A stretch of 64,000 nt of DNA. Source: Clitoria ternatea (Eukaryota > Streptophyta > Magnoliopsida > Fabales > Fabaceae). Location of the stretch: the NCBI GenBank assembly GCA_037962975.1, contig CM075676.1, forward strand, positions 98,216,001 through 98,280,000. Reading direction: 5' to 3'. The translations under genes and the position numbers were made by a program. Every line of letters begins with the position of its first letter. Position 1 is the stretch's first letter. The notes beneath the pieces are model-generated. The model was not told the origin of the DNA, did no database searches, and saw only the letters and a program-made list of their open reading frames with translations. This document shows positions 33,921-46,038 of the stretch, in pieces.

Positions 33921-36356
33921 TGTAACACCCCCTTATATACACGAGATATATATGTATTCTTCTTACTTTAAAAAAAAACTTTTAGAAAGATATACATATT
34001 TATCACTCTTTATCTCGTGTATACAAGGACGTATATACATCTGATTTCCTTTGAATATTGAAAGTAAAAAAAAAATTGTCTTTCAATATTTGTCCATAAT
34101 GACAAAATAATTTATAGAAATCATAAGTGATAAATCATTACAATATTATATCCGAATGAAAGAGTTTATCAAAGTTTAACCTTTACCTTGTTACAATTAT
34201 CTACTTGATATTGTAATAAGGCAAAATAAAACTAAACTATACCTCTACTACAAATGTGAACAATCATTTCCTAGTCCTTGAACCATCGAGTTTTGAATCC
34301 TACTCTTGTCATATCTCTTCATCTAATCGATTGAGAATGAGACCACTTTATCCTCTTGTAATTATATATCCTTCCATCTTGGACTGCTAGCTATATATCA
34401 TATAACATATATTTTGGACACAAAAATTCAAACAAGAAGGAGTGAGAAACAAAATATAATATATTACAGATAAGACATAAGCATAAGGGTTTTCACAAAC
34501 TAATATAGTAATATCAGTCATAATCTCATATACAATCAATTATGAATATAGGGTTTCCACATACATAACACTTATATTTTCATTCATAACCATCCATATA
34601 GAATGTCACAATCACATGAATGTTATGTAATGCTTATGCTACTGTCTCATTCAGTTTATGCATGTGGGCCCTTAAAGTTTTAGTTTGCACTGGGCCAACC
34701 AGGAGTTTACACTGTTTCATAAATTCTGGATAATAATAACATAAATGCCTTCATGGCATATGAACAGCTCAACTGGCGTGGAAACACTTAGAGACTAGTC
34801 AGACTGAGAAAGTTTTTATTGTGAAAGTACCTGACACTAGGGAGCGACCCCAGGTCACCTGAAGCACCCTTTCACACTCTCTCATCCCAAGGCTCGCAAT
34901 TAAGCCTCCTCTAATGTATCCTCGGTTTCTATAATCCGTCCCCAGGCAATATCACATCTCAATTCTTTTTAATGATTCATGATGCATGAACTACTCGCAT
35001 ATTTAGTTGGTTAAGGCTTTTAGAAACTCAATTATTAAATACCATAAAGGTTCACAAAATCATCACAATAAACTGTACATTTCCATAAGTTCTTCTTTGA
35101 ACTTCTGTTATACTGAAATAATTTAGTACAGTCTTCAAATTCAGATCTTACCAAAATTGAGTTTCCAAGCCTTAAATATCTCAAAGCTTTCTCTTAAAAA
35201 CCTTCATATATTTACATAATCTTTCTCAATTTAAATCTTAACTAGATTGAGTTTTTGAAATCTCCACAAAATATTCTTTAGTTATTTCGTTGGGGAAAAC
35301 CAAAATAATTTACTTTAAACTTCTAATTTCTAAAGAAAATAATTTAAAATCATTAACTAAGAATACTTAAAACTATAAAAATTTTCTTTAATTCAAGAAT
35401 TAATTATCTCAACCTCTGATTTTCATAAAATAGTTTCTTTCTAATACTAGATTTTATTATTGAGATTAAAAATAAAGTTAATAAAAATTATTTATAAGAA
35501 GAAATAAAAAACTAAAATAATTACAAAATACTTTCTCTTGGAATAAAAATTTAAAGAGTAAGGTAAGAAAATTCTTACTGAGTTTTAACTTTCCGTCATG
35601 CTTGCTATATGCTCAAACTTCATATCACAAGATCATCAATCATTCATCAACCACAATCAAGTATAGTAATCTCATCAATCACAATCAAATATCATCAATC
35701 ATAATTGAATATTATTAATCACAGTCTAATATTATAATTCACAATATCATTAATCGAAATCAAATATAATTAATTATAATCAAGTCAAATCAACTAAATA
35801 TCGCTTATAAATATAATTCAAATTTTTAATGGTTATTTAAATTAGTAGATTTGATTTTGAGTCCTTATAGTCCATTCCTCGCACAGGTCTATATAAGTCC
35901 ATATATCCAGTCTTCGCATAGGTATAGTTCAGTCTAGACAGGTCATAATATTCCAAGTCCTTGCATAGGTTTAGTTCGATCCATATAGGATATAAAAATC
36001 CAAGTCCTTGCATAGGTTTAGTTCAGTCCGTATAAGTTATAATAATTCAGATCTATGTATAGATATTTCAGAATAAGTTACACAGTATATTAAATTTATT
36101 ATAAATTTTAAGTTGAGAAGTTATTACTTTATAATAATATTATTAAATTTAAAAGGAGTAAGGGACTCCTCCCTTTATTCTTATGTCTTTCATATTATAT
36201 TTTTATCTCACTCCCCCTTACCTCTTGTATACCGATTCGTTATTGAAAATCCATGCGCGCCTCGTCTCCGAGTTCTAAAACATACCAATTTCATTTTAAT
36301 ATAATTACAAGATGAAAATTAAGATTACAACTTAAAATAAAAAAAATGGTAAATTT

Positions 36357-36392
<36 letters not shown>

Positions 36393-37731
36393 AAATCGTA
36401 AATAGTAACAGTAAATAGTAAAACGTGAATAGTAACAGTAAATAGTAAAACGTGAATAGTAACAGTAAATAGTAAATCGTGAATAGTAATGGTAAATAGT
36501 AACAGTAAATAGTAATTTACTATTTGAATAGTAATTTACTATTGAAATAGTAATTTACTATTGAAATAGTGTTTACTATGCAGAATAGTAACTTAAAATA
36601 ATATTATTTCCAGTATAATAACAGATTTCTAAAAATGATATAAAAATAACCCAAAAAATATAAAAGAGAAGTATTCTTACCTTAGGATTTTGGCAGAACC
36701 TTCTCTCCAAAAACTTTTCTTCTCTCTCTCACTTCCACCACTATCTCACTAGCACTACTATATTAAGAAAACTTAATCTGAAATTGTGAATTCTAAAGAA
36801 GAAATCCTTCGGTATTTATAGGAAAAAAATTTACTATGCATTCCATTATTTTAATATAAAAGTACTATGCATTTTTGAATTTTTTATTCCAGGTTACTGT
36901 GCATCTTTTGAAAATTTCATACATGCACAGTGATTTGCATAGTAATTGTCGGCAAAATTATTAAGTCAAATAGTAACCCTTCACTCGGTATATTTTAAAT
37001 ATTCAAAATGAGTCCTTTTTGAAATTTAGCGATATTATATCAGTCCTCACTAATTTTATAATAAGTAATATAAAGCTGAAATTTTAAAAATCTAAAATTT
37101 TCTGTTAATAAAAATTTATTGATACGTTTCTAATTTTTTAACGATTAGAAAAAATCAAGATTTTTCTCAAACCGATAATTTTTAGATAAGTCTACTTGAA
37201 ATGGATTTTAGAAAATTTTCTTATAATTTAACTTTACATTCTTGTAAATATTTTTAATTTTAAGCAACTTTATATGAATTTAAAATTATTTAAAATATAT
37301 TATTTTATTAAAATAATTCAAAATTTTCAAAAAATTCCAGAAAATCATAAATATTATGTAGATCAAAAAGTTTAAAAGAACCATAGTCTAATTCCTTCAA
37401 AATTTTATTTTAAAATTCTAATAAGAGTTAAATCTTAAATATGTAAAAAAAATAAAAATATAACAACATAAAATAAAAATGGTGAATAACAAAGATATTA
37501 AAAATTCTTAATATAATTTTCTTAATTAGTGAATACTAATTAAGTCACTTTAAAATTCTCATTCAAAAATATTTTCATTTTATTATTATTATTATTAAAA
37601 AAACAAATAATAAAAATATAAATACCAAAATTTTAAAAAAATGATAATAATAAACTAACTTATAGTAAGTATTTCTCAAGAAATATATATTAATATCTAT
37701 TTCCTATTTGTGATGAAAATAGGATGTTACA
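33921..37731 (-). repeat. 3' LTR (minus orientation) of the LARD-like element
   Basis: It is 3811 bp. It matches the other LTR almost throughout: about ten substitutions seen by eye, a few A-run length changes, and one 27-bp segment near 36470-36500 present only here. Confidence 0.92.
36355..36580. repeat. GAATAGTGAATAGTAAAT microrepeat array in the LTR
   Basis: Units of AATAGTRAA/TAGTAACAGT alternate, then palindromic TAGTAATTTACTA repeats. The same array is in the other LTR at 42618-42815 with one 27-bp unit fewer. Confidence 0.85.
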
Positions 37732-37756
37732 ACTCTACTCCCCTAAAAGAAATTTC
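37732..37756 (-). other. candidate polypurine tract
   Basis: On the minus strand, TTTTAGGGGAGTAGAGT abuts the 3' LTR (TGTAACATCC). Such a purine run primes second-strand synthesis. Confidence 0.65.
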
Positions 37757-38099
37757 GTCCTCGAAATTTAATATTGTTAATAAATCTTACCATAGCTAAA
37801 CTAACTGAACTGTTCTAAAATATATTTCTAGTTTCCTTGGCAATTGTGTACATTTTCCTTAACATTGCCATTTATCTCTCTTTTTTTAATCTTATCTGTA
37901 TTTTTTTCCTTAATTCAAAAATATTACTCGTCTTAATTTTGTCAACCATGCTCATCATAAATTGATGGTTAACTCTAAACACCTCAATAATTACGTTTCT
38001 CAATCTATTAAAATCTTACTTAACATAATCCATAACATCTATTAATTAAAATTCCTACTCGTAATATAGTAAAATGGACTGCTAAGAATTAATTACTGG

Positions 38100-38152
38100 A
38101 CAACTAGCCGTTAGCAACTAGCCGTTGGACTAGCCGTTGGACTAGCCGTTTA
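38100..38152 (-). promoter_or_regulatory. cluster of M-phase MYB sites (MSA elements)
   Basis: The plus strand carries ACTAGCCGTTRG-type units, four in a row. Reversed, two read TCCAACGGCTA, an exact match to the plant MSA consensus YCYAACGGYYA. A third (GCTAACGGCTA) differs at one position and a fourth keeps the AACGG core. MSA elements are known to be bound by three-repeat MYB factors and to drive G2/M transcription. They lie 33-80 bp upstream of a TATA box. Confidence 0.7.
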
Positions 38153-38184
38153 TGACCATTGCAACTCTCCCTCCCTTGCTTGCT

Positions 38185-38190
38185 TATAAA
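38185..38190 (+). promoter_or_regulatory. TATA box of the internal antisense unit
   Basis: CTTATAAATTC is followed about 30 bp later by CCTATCACAAC, a plausible start region, and by a C/T-rich leader typical of plant 5' UTRs up to the ATG at 38297. Confidence 0.55.
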
Positions 38191-38296
38191 TTCTCATTCC
38201 ATTCTCACTTCCTATCACAACTTCAAGGTTTCTTAGTTTCTCTCTTCTTTCTAATTTCTTCAATCTTTTTTTTTTCAAGTACTATCATACTATTCG

Positions 38297-38446
38297 ATGG
38301 CTAACCTTCCTAGAAGTAAGGAAGAACGAAGTCGGGATGGACTACAAGTTGTGGTAACAAGTGCTTCACTTCTTATAATCGTTATGATTATTTCTCTAGT
38401 TTGGATAATTTTTGTATTGCCAAGACTCTTAGACCTCTATCTATGA
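38297..38446 (+). CDS. 49-residue predicted single-span membrane protein inside the LARD-like element
   Basis: The open frame starts MANLPRSKEERSRDG, a charged N terminus of about 15 residues. A hydrophobic stretch of about 25 residues rich in Val, Ile, Leu and Ser follows (roughly 18-42), then a short tail ending PRLLDLYL. It is too short for most gene finders. I do not recognise the family. Support for it being real is positional: MSA-type sites, a TATA box and a C/T-rich leader precede it, and AATAAA (38489) follows within 50 bp of the stop. It is antisense to the retrotransposon, like the extra antisense genes of Tat-lineage elements. The ATG context is moderate (G at +4, no purine at -3). 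It could still be a chance frame in a captured promoter fragment. Confidence 0.45.
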   Translation: MANLPRSKEERSRDGLQVVVTSASLLIIVMIISLVWIIFVLPRLLDLYL

Positions 38447-40169
38447 TATACTAGATGTTCTATTTTATTTTCCTTAATGTAATCGTGTATAATAAATTAT
38501 CCTAGTGAGAAAGGATAAATATGTCTTAGTCCATGTTGTACTAGTTAAATCCTTGTGGTCTTTGCTTCATGATAATCCAGGGTATGTAATCATTTCTTAT
38601 TGTCTTCTATAATGAATCAAATATTCCTTAACTAAGTGATTACACATTCCATTATAATTGACTACAACCATTACATATATTTGATAAATTCTCCAATCTT
38701 AAATGATCACAAATCACTACGTTGACTTAGAAATATTCACTTGAATATTTTTTTATAGGTAACTAAGACTTATGTAATCAATAAGTAAAGGTTCATATCT
38801 ACTTCCTCATGGTTTACTAACACATTTCTTTATTTTAAATCTACAATGGTCATTACATAACAATGATTTATATCATGTATATATATTCGTCGAACAAAAT
38901 CGATGACTAAAAGAAAATAACTTGATAAACATGTATCATATTGTTAGGAATTACAAAAATATTTTATGTCACAATTTCTAAATATTAAACCAATATCGAT
39001 GTCTTCCAAAGATCTATAATGCTTATTTTAGGTCATTCATTGATATATTTATCACAATAAATCAATTTAAAAAAAATTCAAAAATATATGGTTAATTACA
39101 TTCGATGTCACAATCATAAAAGTTTCATTAATTCATATATTTACACACATAACCATCATATATATTATTCAATCGTACACATCATAAATGAAAACTTCAT
39201 CAAATCAAACAATAATTAACATATTTTATATGTCATACAAAAGAAGAATCAATACAAATAGCCAGAGATACAATTCCTAATATGATTATTTGTTATATCA
39301 AACAAGTTATAAATTATCATATTTTTTCATAAAGTATACATCCACACATTTTTTCTTTTCAAAATATATCACCAAAGGAAAAACTATGATTCTATCTTAA
39401 AGAATTTGTTATACTAGTTTGGGATTACAACAGTTATTTACCCATTGGAATTCTAATTCACACAAGTATCTCTTACAACTTCAAGGACATGGTAAGGAAT
39501 ATCCTAATAGAATTTATTGAGTTTATCTCCATTTCTCCATATACTACATTAACCCAAGGTTAAATTCGTTGATCTTAACATCCTTCTTTTGACATGTCTT
39601 TCACTACTTAGTACAAATCATTCGGGGTGATCAGTCCCGATAGTTTATAACTAAGTAGTCAAAGTCACGACAGCTCCAGTCTAGAATTCATACTAAAATA
39701 TTTCTAAGAATTTTCTATTGTCTTATCTCCCTTGTTGTCTCATACCATATTGTAAAACAGGAAAATGTTAGAATATTTCACTATCACATATTAATCAGAG
39801 AATCAAACACCATACAATACATTTGGAATAAAAGGAAATAACTGCATTAGTTAATTTACCTTATCATTCCACCATACATTAAGGCCTGTACTTAAACAAT
39901 GTCAAGAAAGACTTCAGAATGGCCAGTTTCTGATAATCCCTGCAATAACATTTTTCAAGTAACAGGCTATAAAGTTTTAACTTATACTTCTTATGAACTT
40001 AAAATTAGTTCCTTCTTTCTATACTCCTAATTTTTCTTCACTTACTTCTTACCATTTACTCTAATAAAATTTCCTTTTTTCTCAACCATAAAATCTCTTG
40101 TCAAACTCAACCATCAGAGTACACTAACACGCTAGTAAGACCATACCACAAGCCGGTTTGGATTGAACT

Positions 40170-40181
40170 GCTCTGATACCA
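40170..40181 (-). other. primer-binding site, initiator-Met tRNA type
   Basis: The minus strand reads TGGTATCAGAGC, the standard complement of the 3' end of plant methionine tRNA. It lies 3 bases inside the 5' LTR and fixes the element's orientation. Confidence 0.9.
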
Positions 40182-40184
40182 CTT

Positions 40185-42619
40185 TGTAACACCCCCTTAT
40201 ATACACGAGATATATATGTATTCTTCTTACTTTAAAAAAAACTTTTAGAAAGATATACATATTTATCACTCTTTATCTCGTGTATACAAGGACGTATATA
40301 CATCTGATTTCCTTTGAATATTGAAAGTAAAAAAAAAATTATCTTTCAATATTTGTCCATAATGACAAAATAATTTATAGAAATCATAAGTGATAAATCA
40401 TTACAATATTATATCCGAATGAAAGAGTTTATCAAAGTTTAACCTTTACCTTGTTACAATTATCTACTTGATATTGTAATAAGGCAAAATAAAACTAAAC
40501 TATACCTCTACTACAAATGTGAACAATCATTTCCTAGTCCTTGAACCATCGAGTTTTGAATCCTACTCTTGTCATATCTCTTCATCTAATCGATTGAGAA
40601 TGAGACCACTTTATCCTCTTGTAATTATATATCCTTCCATCTTGGACTGCTAGCTATATATCATATAACATATATTTTGGACACAAAAATTCAAACAAGA
40701 AGGAGTGAGAAACAAAATATAATATATTACAGATAAGACATAAGCATAAGGGTTTTCACAAACTAATATAGTAATATCAGTCATAAGCTCATATACAATC
40801 AATTATGAATATAGGGTTTCCACATACATAACACTTATATTTTCATTCATAACCATCCATATAGAATGTCACAATCACATGAATGTTATGTAATGCTTAT
40901 GCTACTGTCTCATTCAGTTTATGCATGTGGGCCCTTAAAGTTTTAGTTTGCACTGGGTCAACCAGGAGTTTACACTGTTTCATAAATTCTGGATAATAAT
41001 AACATAAATGCCTTCATGGCATATGAACAGCTCAACTGGCGTGGAAACACTTAGAGACTAGTCAGACTGAGAAAGTTTTTATTGTGAAAGTACCCGACAC
41101 TAGGGAGCGACCCCAGGTCACCTGAAGCACCCTTTCACACTCTCTCATCCCAAGGCTCGCAATTAAGCCTCCTCTAATGTATCCTCGGTTTCTATAATCC
41201 GTCCCCAGGCAATATCACATCTCAATTCTCTTTAATGATTCATGATGCATGAACTACTCGCATATTTAGTTGGTTAAGGCTTTTAGAAACTCAATTATTA
41301 AATACCATAAAGGTTCACAAAATCATCACAATAAACTGTACATTTCCATAAGTTCTTCTTTGAACTTCTGTTATACTGAAATAATTTAGTACAGTCTTCA
41401 AATTCAGATCTTACCAAAATTGAGTTTCCAAGCCTTAAATATCTCAAAGCTTTCTCTTAAAAACCTTCATATATTTACATAATCTTTCTCAATTTAAATC
41501 TTAACTTGATTGAGTTTTTGAAATCTCCACAAAATATTCTTTAGTTATTTCGTTGGGGAAAACCAAAATAATTTACTTTAAACTTCTAATTTCTAAAGAA
41601 AATAATTTAAAATCATTAACTAAGAATACTTAAAACTATAAAAATTTTCTTTAATTCAAGAATTAATTATCTCAACCTCTGATTTTCATAAAATAGTTTC
41701 TTTCTAATACTAGATTTTATTATTGAGATTAAAAATAAAGTTAATAAAAATTATTTATAAGAAGAAATAAAAAACTAAAATAATTACAAAATACTTTCTC
41801 TTGGAATAAAAATTTAAAGAGTAAGGTAAGAAAATTCTTACTGAGTTTTAACTTTCCGTCATGCTTGCTATATGCTCAAACTTCATATCACAAGATCATC
41901 AATCATTCATCAACCACAATCAAGTATAGTAATCTCATCAATCACAATCAAATATCATCAATCATAATTGAATATTATTAATCACAGTCTAATATTATAA
42001 TTCACAATATCATTAATCGAAATCAAATATAATTAATTATAATCAAGTCAAATCAACTAAATATCGCTTATAAATATAATTCAAATTTTTAATGGTTATT
42101 TAAATTAGTAGATTTGATTTTGAGTCCTTATAGTCCATTCCTCGCACAGGTCTATATAAGTCCATATATCCAGTCTTCGCATAGGTATAGTTCAGTCTAG
42201 ACAGGTCATAATATTCCAAGTCCTTGCATAGGTTTAGTTCGATCCATATAGGATATAAAAATCCAAGTCCTTGCATAGGTTTAGTTCAGTCCGTATAAGT
42301 TATAATAATTCAGATCTATGTATAGATATTTCAGAATAAGTTACACAGTATATTAAATTTATTATAAATTTTAAGTTGAGAAGTTATTACTTTATAATAA
42401 TATTATTAAATTTAAAAGGAGTAAGGGACTCCTCCCTTTATTCTTATGTCTTTCATATTATATTTTTATCTCACTCCCCCTTACCTCTTGTATACCGATT
42501 CGTTATTGAAAATCCATGCGCGCCTCGTCTCCGAGTTCTAAAACATACCAATTTCATTTTAATATAATTACAAGATGAAAATTAAGATTACAACTTAAAA
42601 TAAAAAAAATGGTAAATTT

Positions 42620-42655
<36 letters not shown>

Positions 42656-43969
42656 AAATCGTAAATAGTAACAGTAAATAGTAAAACGTGAATAGTAACA
42701 GTAAATAGTAAAACGTGAATAGTAACAGTAAATAGTAACAGTAAATAGTAATTTACTATTTGAATAGTAATTTACTATTGAAATAGTAATTTACTATTGA
42801 AATAGTGTTTACTATGCAGAATAGTAACTTAAAATAATATTATTTCCAGTATAATAACAGATTTCTAAAAACGATATAAAAATAACCCAAAAAATATAAA
42901 AGAGAAGTATTCTTACCTTAGGATTTTGGCAGAACCTTCTCTCCAAAAACTTTTCTTCTCTCTCTCACTTCCACCACTATCTCACTAGCACTACTATATT
43001 AAGAAAACTTAATCTGAAATTGTGAATTCTAAAGAAGAAATCCTTCGGTATTTATAGGAAAAAAATTTACTATGCATTCCATTATTTTAATATAAAAGTA
43101 CTATGCATTTTTGAATTTTTTATTCCAGGTTACTGTGCATCTTTTGAAAATTTCATACATGCACAGTGATTTGCATAGTAATTGTCGGCAAAATTATTAA
43201 GTCAAATAGTAACCCTTCACTCGGTATATTTTAAATATTCAAAATGAGTCCTTTTTGAAATTTAGCGATATTATATCAGTCCTCACTAATTTTATAATAA
43301 GTAATATAAAGCTGAAATTTTAAAAATCTAAAATTTTCTGTTAATAAAAATTTATTGATACGTTTCTAATTTTTTAACGATTAGAAAAAATCAAGATTTT
43401 TCTCAAACCGATAATTTTTAGATAAGTCTACTTGAAATGGATTTTAGAAAATTTTCTTATAATTTAACTTTACATTCTTGTAAATATTTTTAATTTTAAG
43501 CAACTTTATATGAATTTAAAATTATTTAAAATATATTATTTTATTAAAATAATTCAAAATTTTCAAAAAATTCCAGAAAATCATAAATATTATGTAGATC
43601 AAAAAGTTTAAAAGAACCATAGTCTAATTCCTTCAAAATTTTATTTTAAAATTCTAATAAGAGTTAAATCTTAAATATGTAAAAAAAAATAAAAATATAA
43701 CAACATAAAATAAAAATGGTGAATAACAAAGATATTAAAAATTCTTAATATAATTTTCTTAATTAGTGAATACTAATTAAGTCACTTTAAAATTCTCATT
43801 CAAAAATATTTTCATTTTATTATTATTATTATTAAAAAAAACAAATAATAAAAATATAAATACCAAAATTTTAAAAAAATGATAATAATAAACTAACTTA
43901 TAGTAAGTATTTCTCAAGAAATATATATTAATATCTATTTCCTATTTGTGATGAAAATAGGATGTTACA
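40185..43969 (-). repeat. 5' LTR (minus orientation) of the LARD-like element
   Basis: It is 3785 bp and the partner of 33921-37731. The identical 63-codon frames at 36113 and 42376 in the two LTRs follow from this duplication. Confidence 0.92.
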
Positions 43970-45118
43970 CAAAACGAGTTCCTCGATCGAAGCAATTGTA
44001 GCTTCACCCTTAGGAGTCCACACGAGCACTCCCACCAGAAAAACAAAGTTCCAAATGCTAGTACGGAAATTTGATTATAGTCTAATTTCTGTGCAGCAGC
44101 CTATGAGCATCTCATGCTCTATATATAGGTTTAGGTCTTGACCTGAGTTCTCATTAAACATTGGGCTCCTGACTCATTCTAAATGAGTTAGGCCCAAATA
44201 GTTTCATTTTCAGTCTAACTAAAATAAAACTATTCTCTAGTGGGCTTACTCTATGTGTGTGATCCTATAGGTAAAATATTCGGTTATATTAATAATAGAC
44301 TATTATATTATTAATATAAAATAAGAGCGGTATCCAGCAATACATCATTATGTCTGAATATTATTTATCATCGACATGACCTATAAGTGATAATTATTTT
44401 ATATATTTATTCCTTTTGTCACGATATCTAATTGGGCCCAAGGCATGGTCATCGTCATCCTTGTATGGCCCAATTCATTTTACTTGATACCAGAGTAGAC
44501 TTTACAAAATAAATATCTAATATTTATTCGTCCTAGCATGGCCATGCATTTTGTTAGTCTCACTCCATCAAGTGGCCCATAGATACCACTTTTGTCACAT
44601 AGGAGAGATAAATTCCATCTACATCACTCACATCCATCTGCATAATTTGTCTATTGCCTAATCACAATCTTTATGGTCATCTTATTATAAATAACGTTTG
44701 ATTGTATTAAAACAATAAACTCTTTATGTAGGAATCGTAATGACTTCAGGTCGACAGACTATATACCATTATCACATTGAGAACCGTTTATGACACTCAT
44801 GTAACGATCCATGCAACGTTCTCATGGTGGGTTTGTCCAGTACAACATTACTCTTAATGTGTACCTGTGTAAAGACTTGATATCATATATCCATGATTTA
44901 TGAGATCAAATCATCAGTACATTCATACAATAATCTTAATGTATTTACATGTCCCCATGTAAATACTTGATTAGGGACATTTTAGGAATAATTCTCATAT
45001 AACCTATTATTCTAGGATAAATAGCATTAAAATTAGTCTAAAAAACTAAAAATACTAATTTTATTGATAAGTTAAAATTGATTCATTAATAGCTCATAGT
45101 GTATACACCAACAGTACA

Positions 45119-46038
45119 GGCATAGGAGGTGATTCGGGAAGACTCTTAAGGATTTTCAAGGAAGAAAACGTAAGGGTTACAAAGAATACGAAGAATCTAC
45201 ATGTCTTATGGTTGGTTTTTAGAATTCCTTCTTTTGCCTTTTGTTTTAATCTTTGTAATTCTTGTTTTTGAGTTGTATGGATTTAATGAACTACTTTGAT
45301 TTCTTGTACACCATGAGTGGCTAGAATCCTTGTTCTTGGGATTTAGAGGGTGAATTGTAATGTAATTGGTTGTAATCTTTAATTTACTTTATCAATGAAA
45401 TCATTGTTTATCTTTAATTCTTGATTGCCTAATTCATGCTCAATGATCTAGAGATAGGCTTTGAGTAATTTTTAATTAAATTTGGGAAGAACTAAAAAGT
45501 GAACCTCTTTAATCTTATTCAAGAATTTGAACCTAAGATTGAATCTAGAAGGGACAGAAGTGAACTGTTTTTTATCTTTTGAGGATCTGAGTTTTTCATA
45601 ATAATTTAATTTGGGAGGGACTAAGAAGTGAACTTTTTTGGTTGTTGTGTAAACTTAAGATTTTCATAATTCTTTATAACTCTGTTTTTAAATTGAGTGA
45701 ACATTTGTTTGATTTCTAAGTAATCTAACGAAGCTTTAAGAAATGAAAGTTAGAACCTTAGGAAGTTGGTCCTGGTTAACATGAAAGTAAGACATAAGGT
45801 AAAATCTTTAAACACCATTACAATATTCACCACCCAAAAATCCCAAGATATGTTTAATTGATTTTATTCCTAAAGACTCTTTGATTTGAAATTTTAATTA
45901 CTCTATTTTTAGTTTCTTTACATAACAATCTTTATTCTTGTTTGTTTAGATAAATAGGATCACAATACTGATTACTTGAGAACACGCTCCCTGGGGAAAT
46001 GATAATTCTTTATATTACACGACAAACCCTTGCACTTG
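45119..46038 (+). mobile_element. right part of the older LTR split at 33788
   Basis: It continues the outer LTR after GTACA. It has LTR-like noncoding text (repeated AAGTGAAC phrases at about 45496, 45558 and 45624) and an end region with CTCCCTGGGGAAATGATAAT and CCCTTGCACTTG, wording typical of the 3' ends of Ty3/gypsy LTRs. It seems to be cut again at 46039. Confidence 0.4.

Larger units (their letters stand above)
37757..40169. other. internal region of the LARD-like element outside the 49-residue unit
   Basis: AT-rich sequence with no gag-pol motif in any frame. It contains no tandem repeats beyond the TAGCCGTT units. A purine/pyrimidine-mixed stretch near 39590-39760 is unrecognised. 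Confidence 0.6.
33921..43969 (-). mobile_element. young non-autonomous LTR retrotransposon (LARD-like), 10.05 kb, TSD CAAAA
   Basis: Two direct LTRs of 3811 and 3785 bp (33921-37731 and 40185-43969) start TGTAACACCCC and end GGATGTTACA on the plus strand. CAAAA flanks the whole (33916-33920 and 43970-43974). The primer-binding site and purine tract place the element on the minus strand. The 2453-bp internal region has no gag, protease, reverse transcriptase or integrase. LTR and internal lengths fit the large-retrotransposon-derivative class, which moves with enzymes supplied by a relative. A host gene-like unit lies inside in antisense. Confidence 0.92.
33788..45113 (-). mobile_element. solo LTR of about 1.27 kb, TSD GTACA, split by a younger retrotransposon
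   Basis: On the minus strand it starts TGTTGGTGTATACA and ends CCCTTGCA. GTACA flanks it on both sides (33783-33787 and 45114-45118). Subtracting the inserted element (33921-43969) and its CAAAA duplication leaves about 1272 bp. No gag-pol is present and no partner LTR was seen, so it is read as a solo LTR. The TGTTGG start is typical of Ty1/copia LTRs, but family and orientation are inference. Confidence 0.7.

Noticed and set aside
36113..42567. Two identical 63-codon frames at 36113 and 42376
   Set aside because: They are the same position in the two LTRs of one element. The identity follows from LTR duplication and the peptide has no recognisable features.
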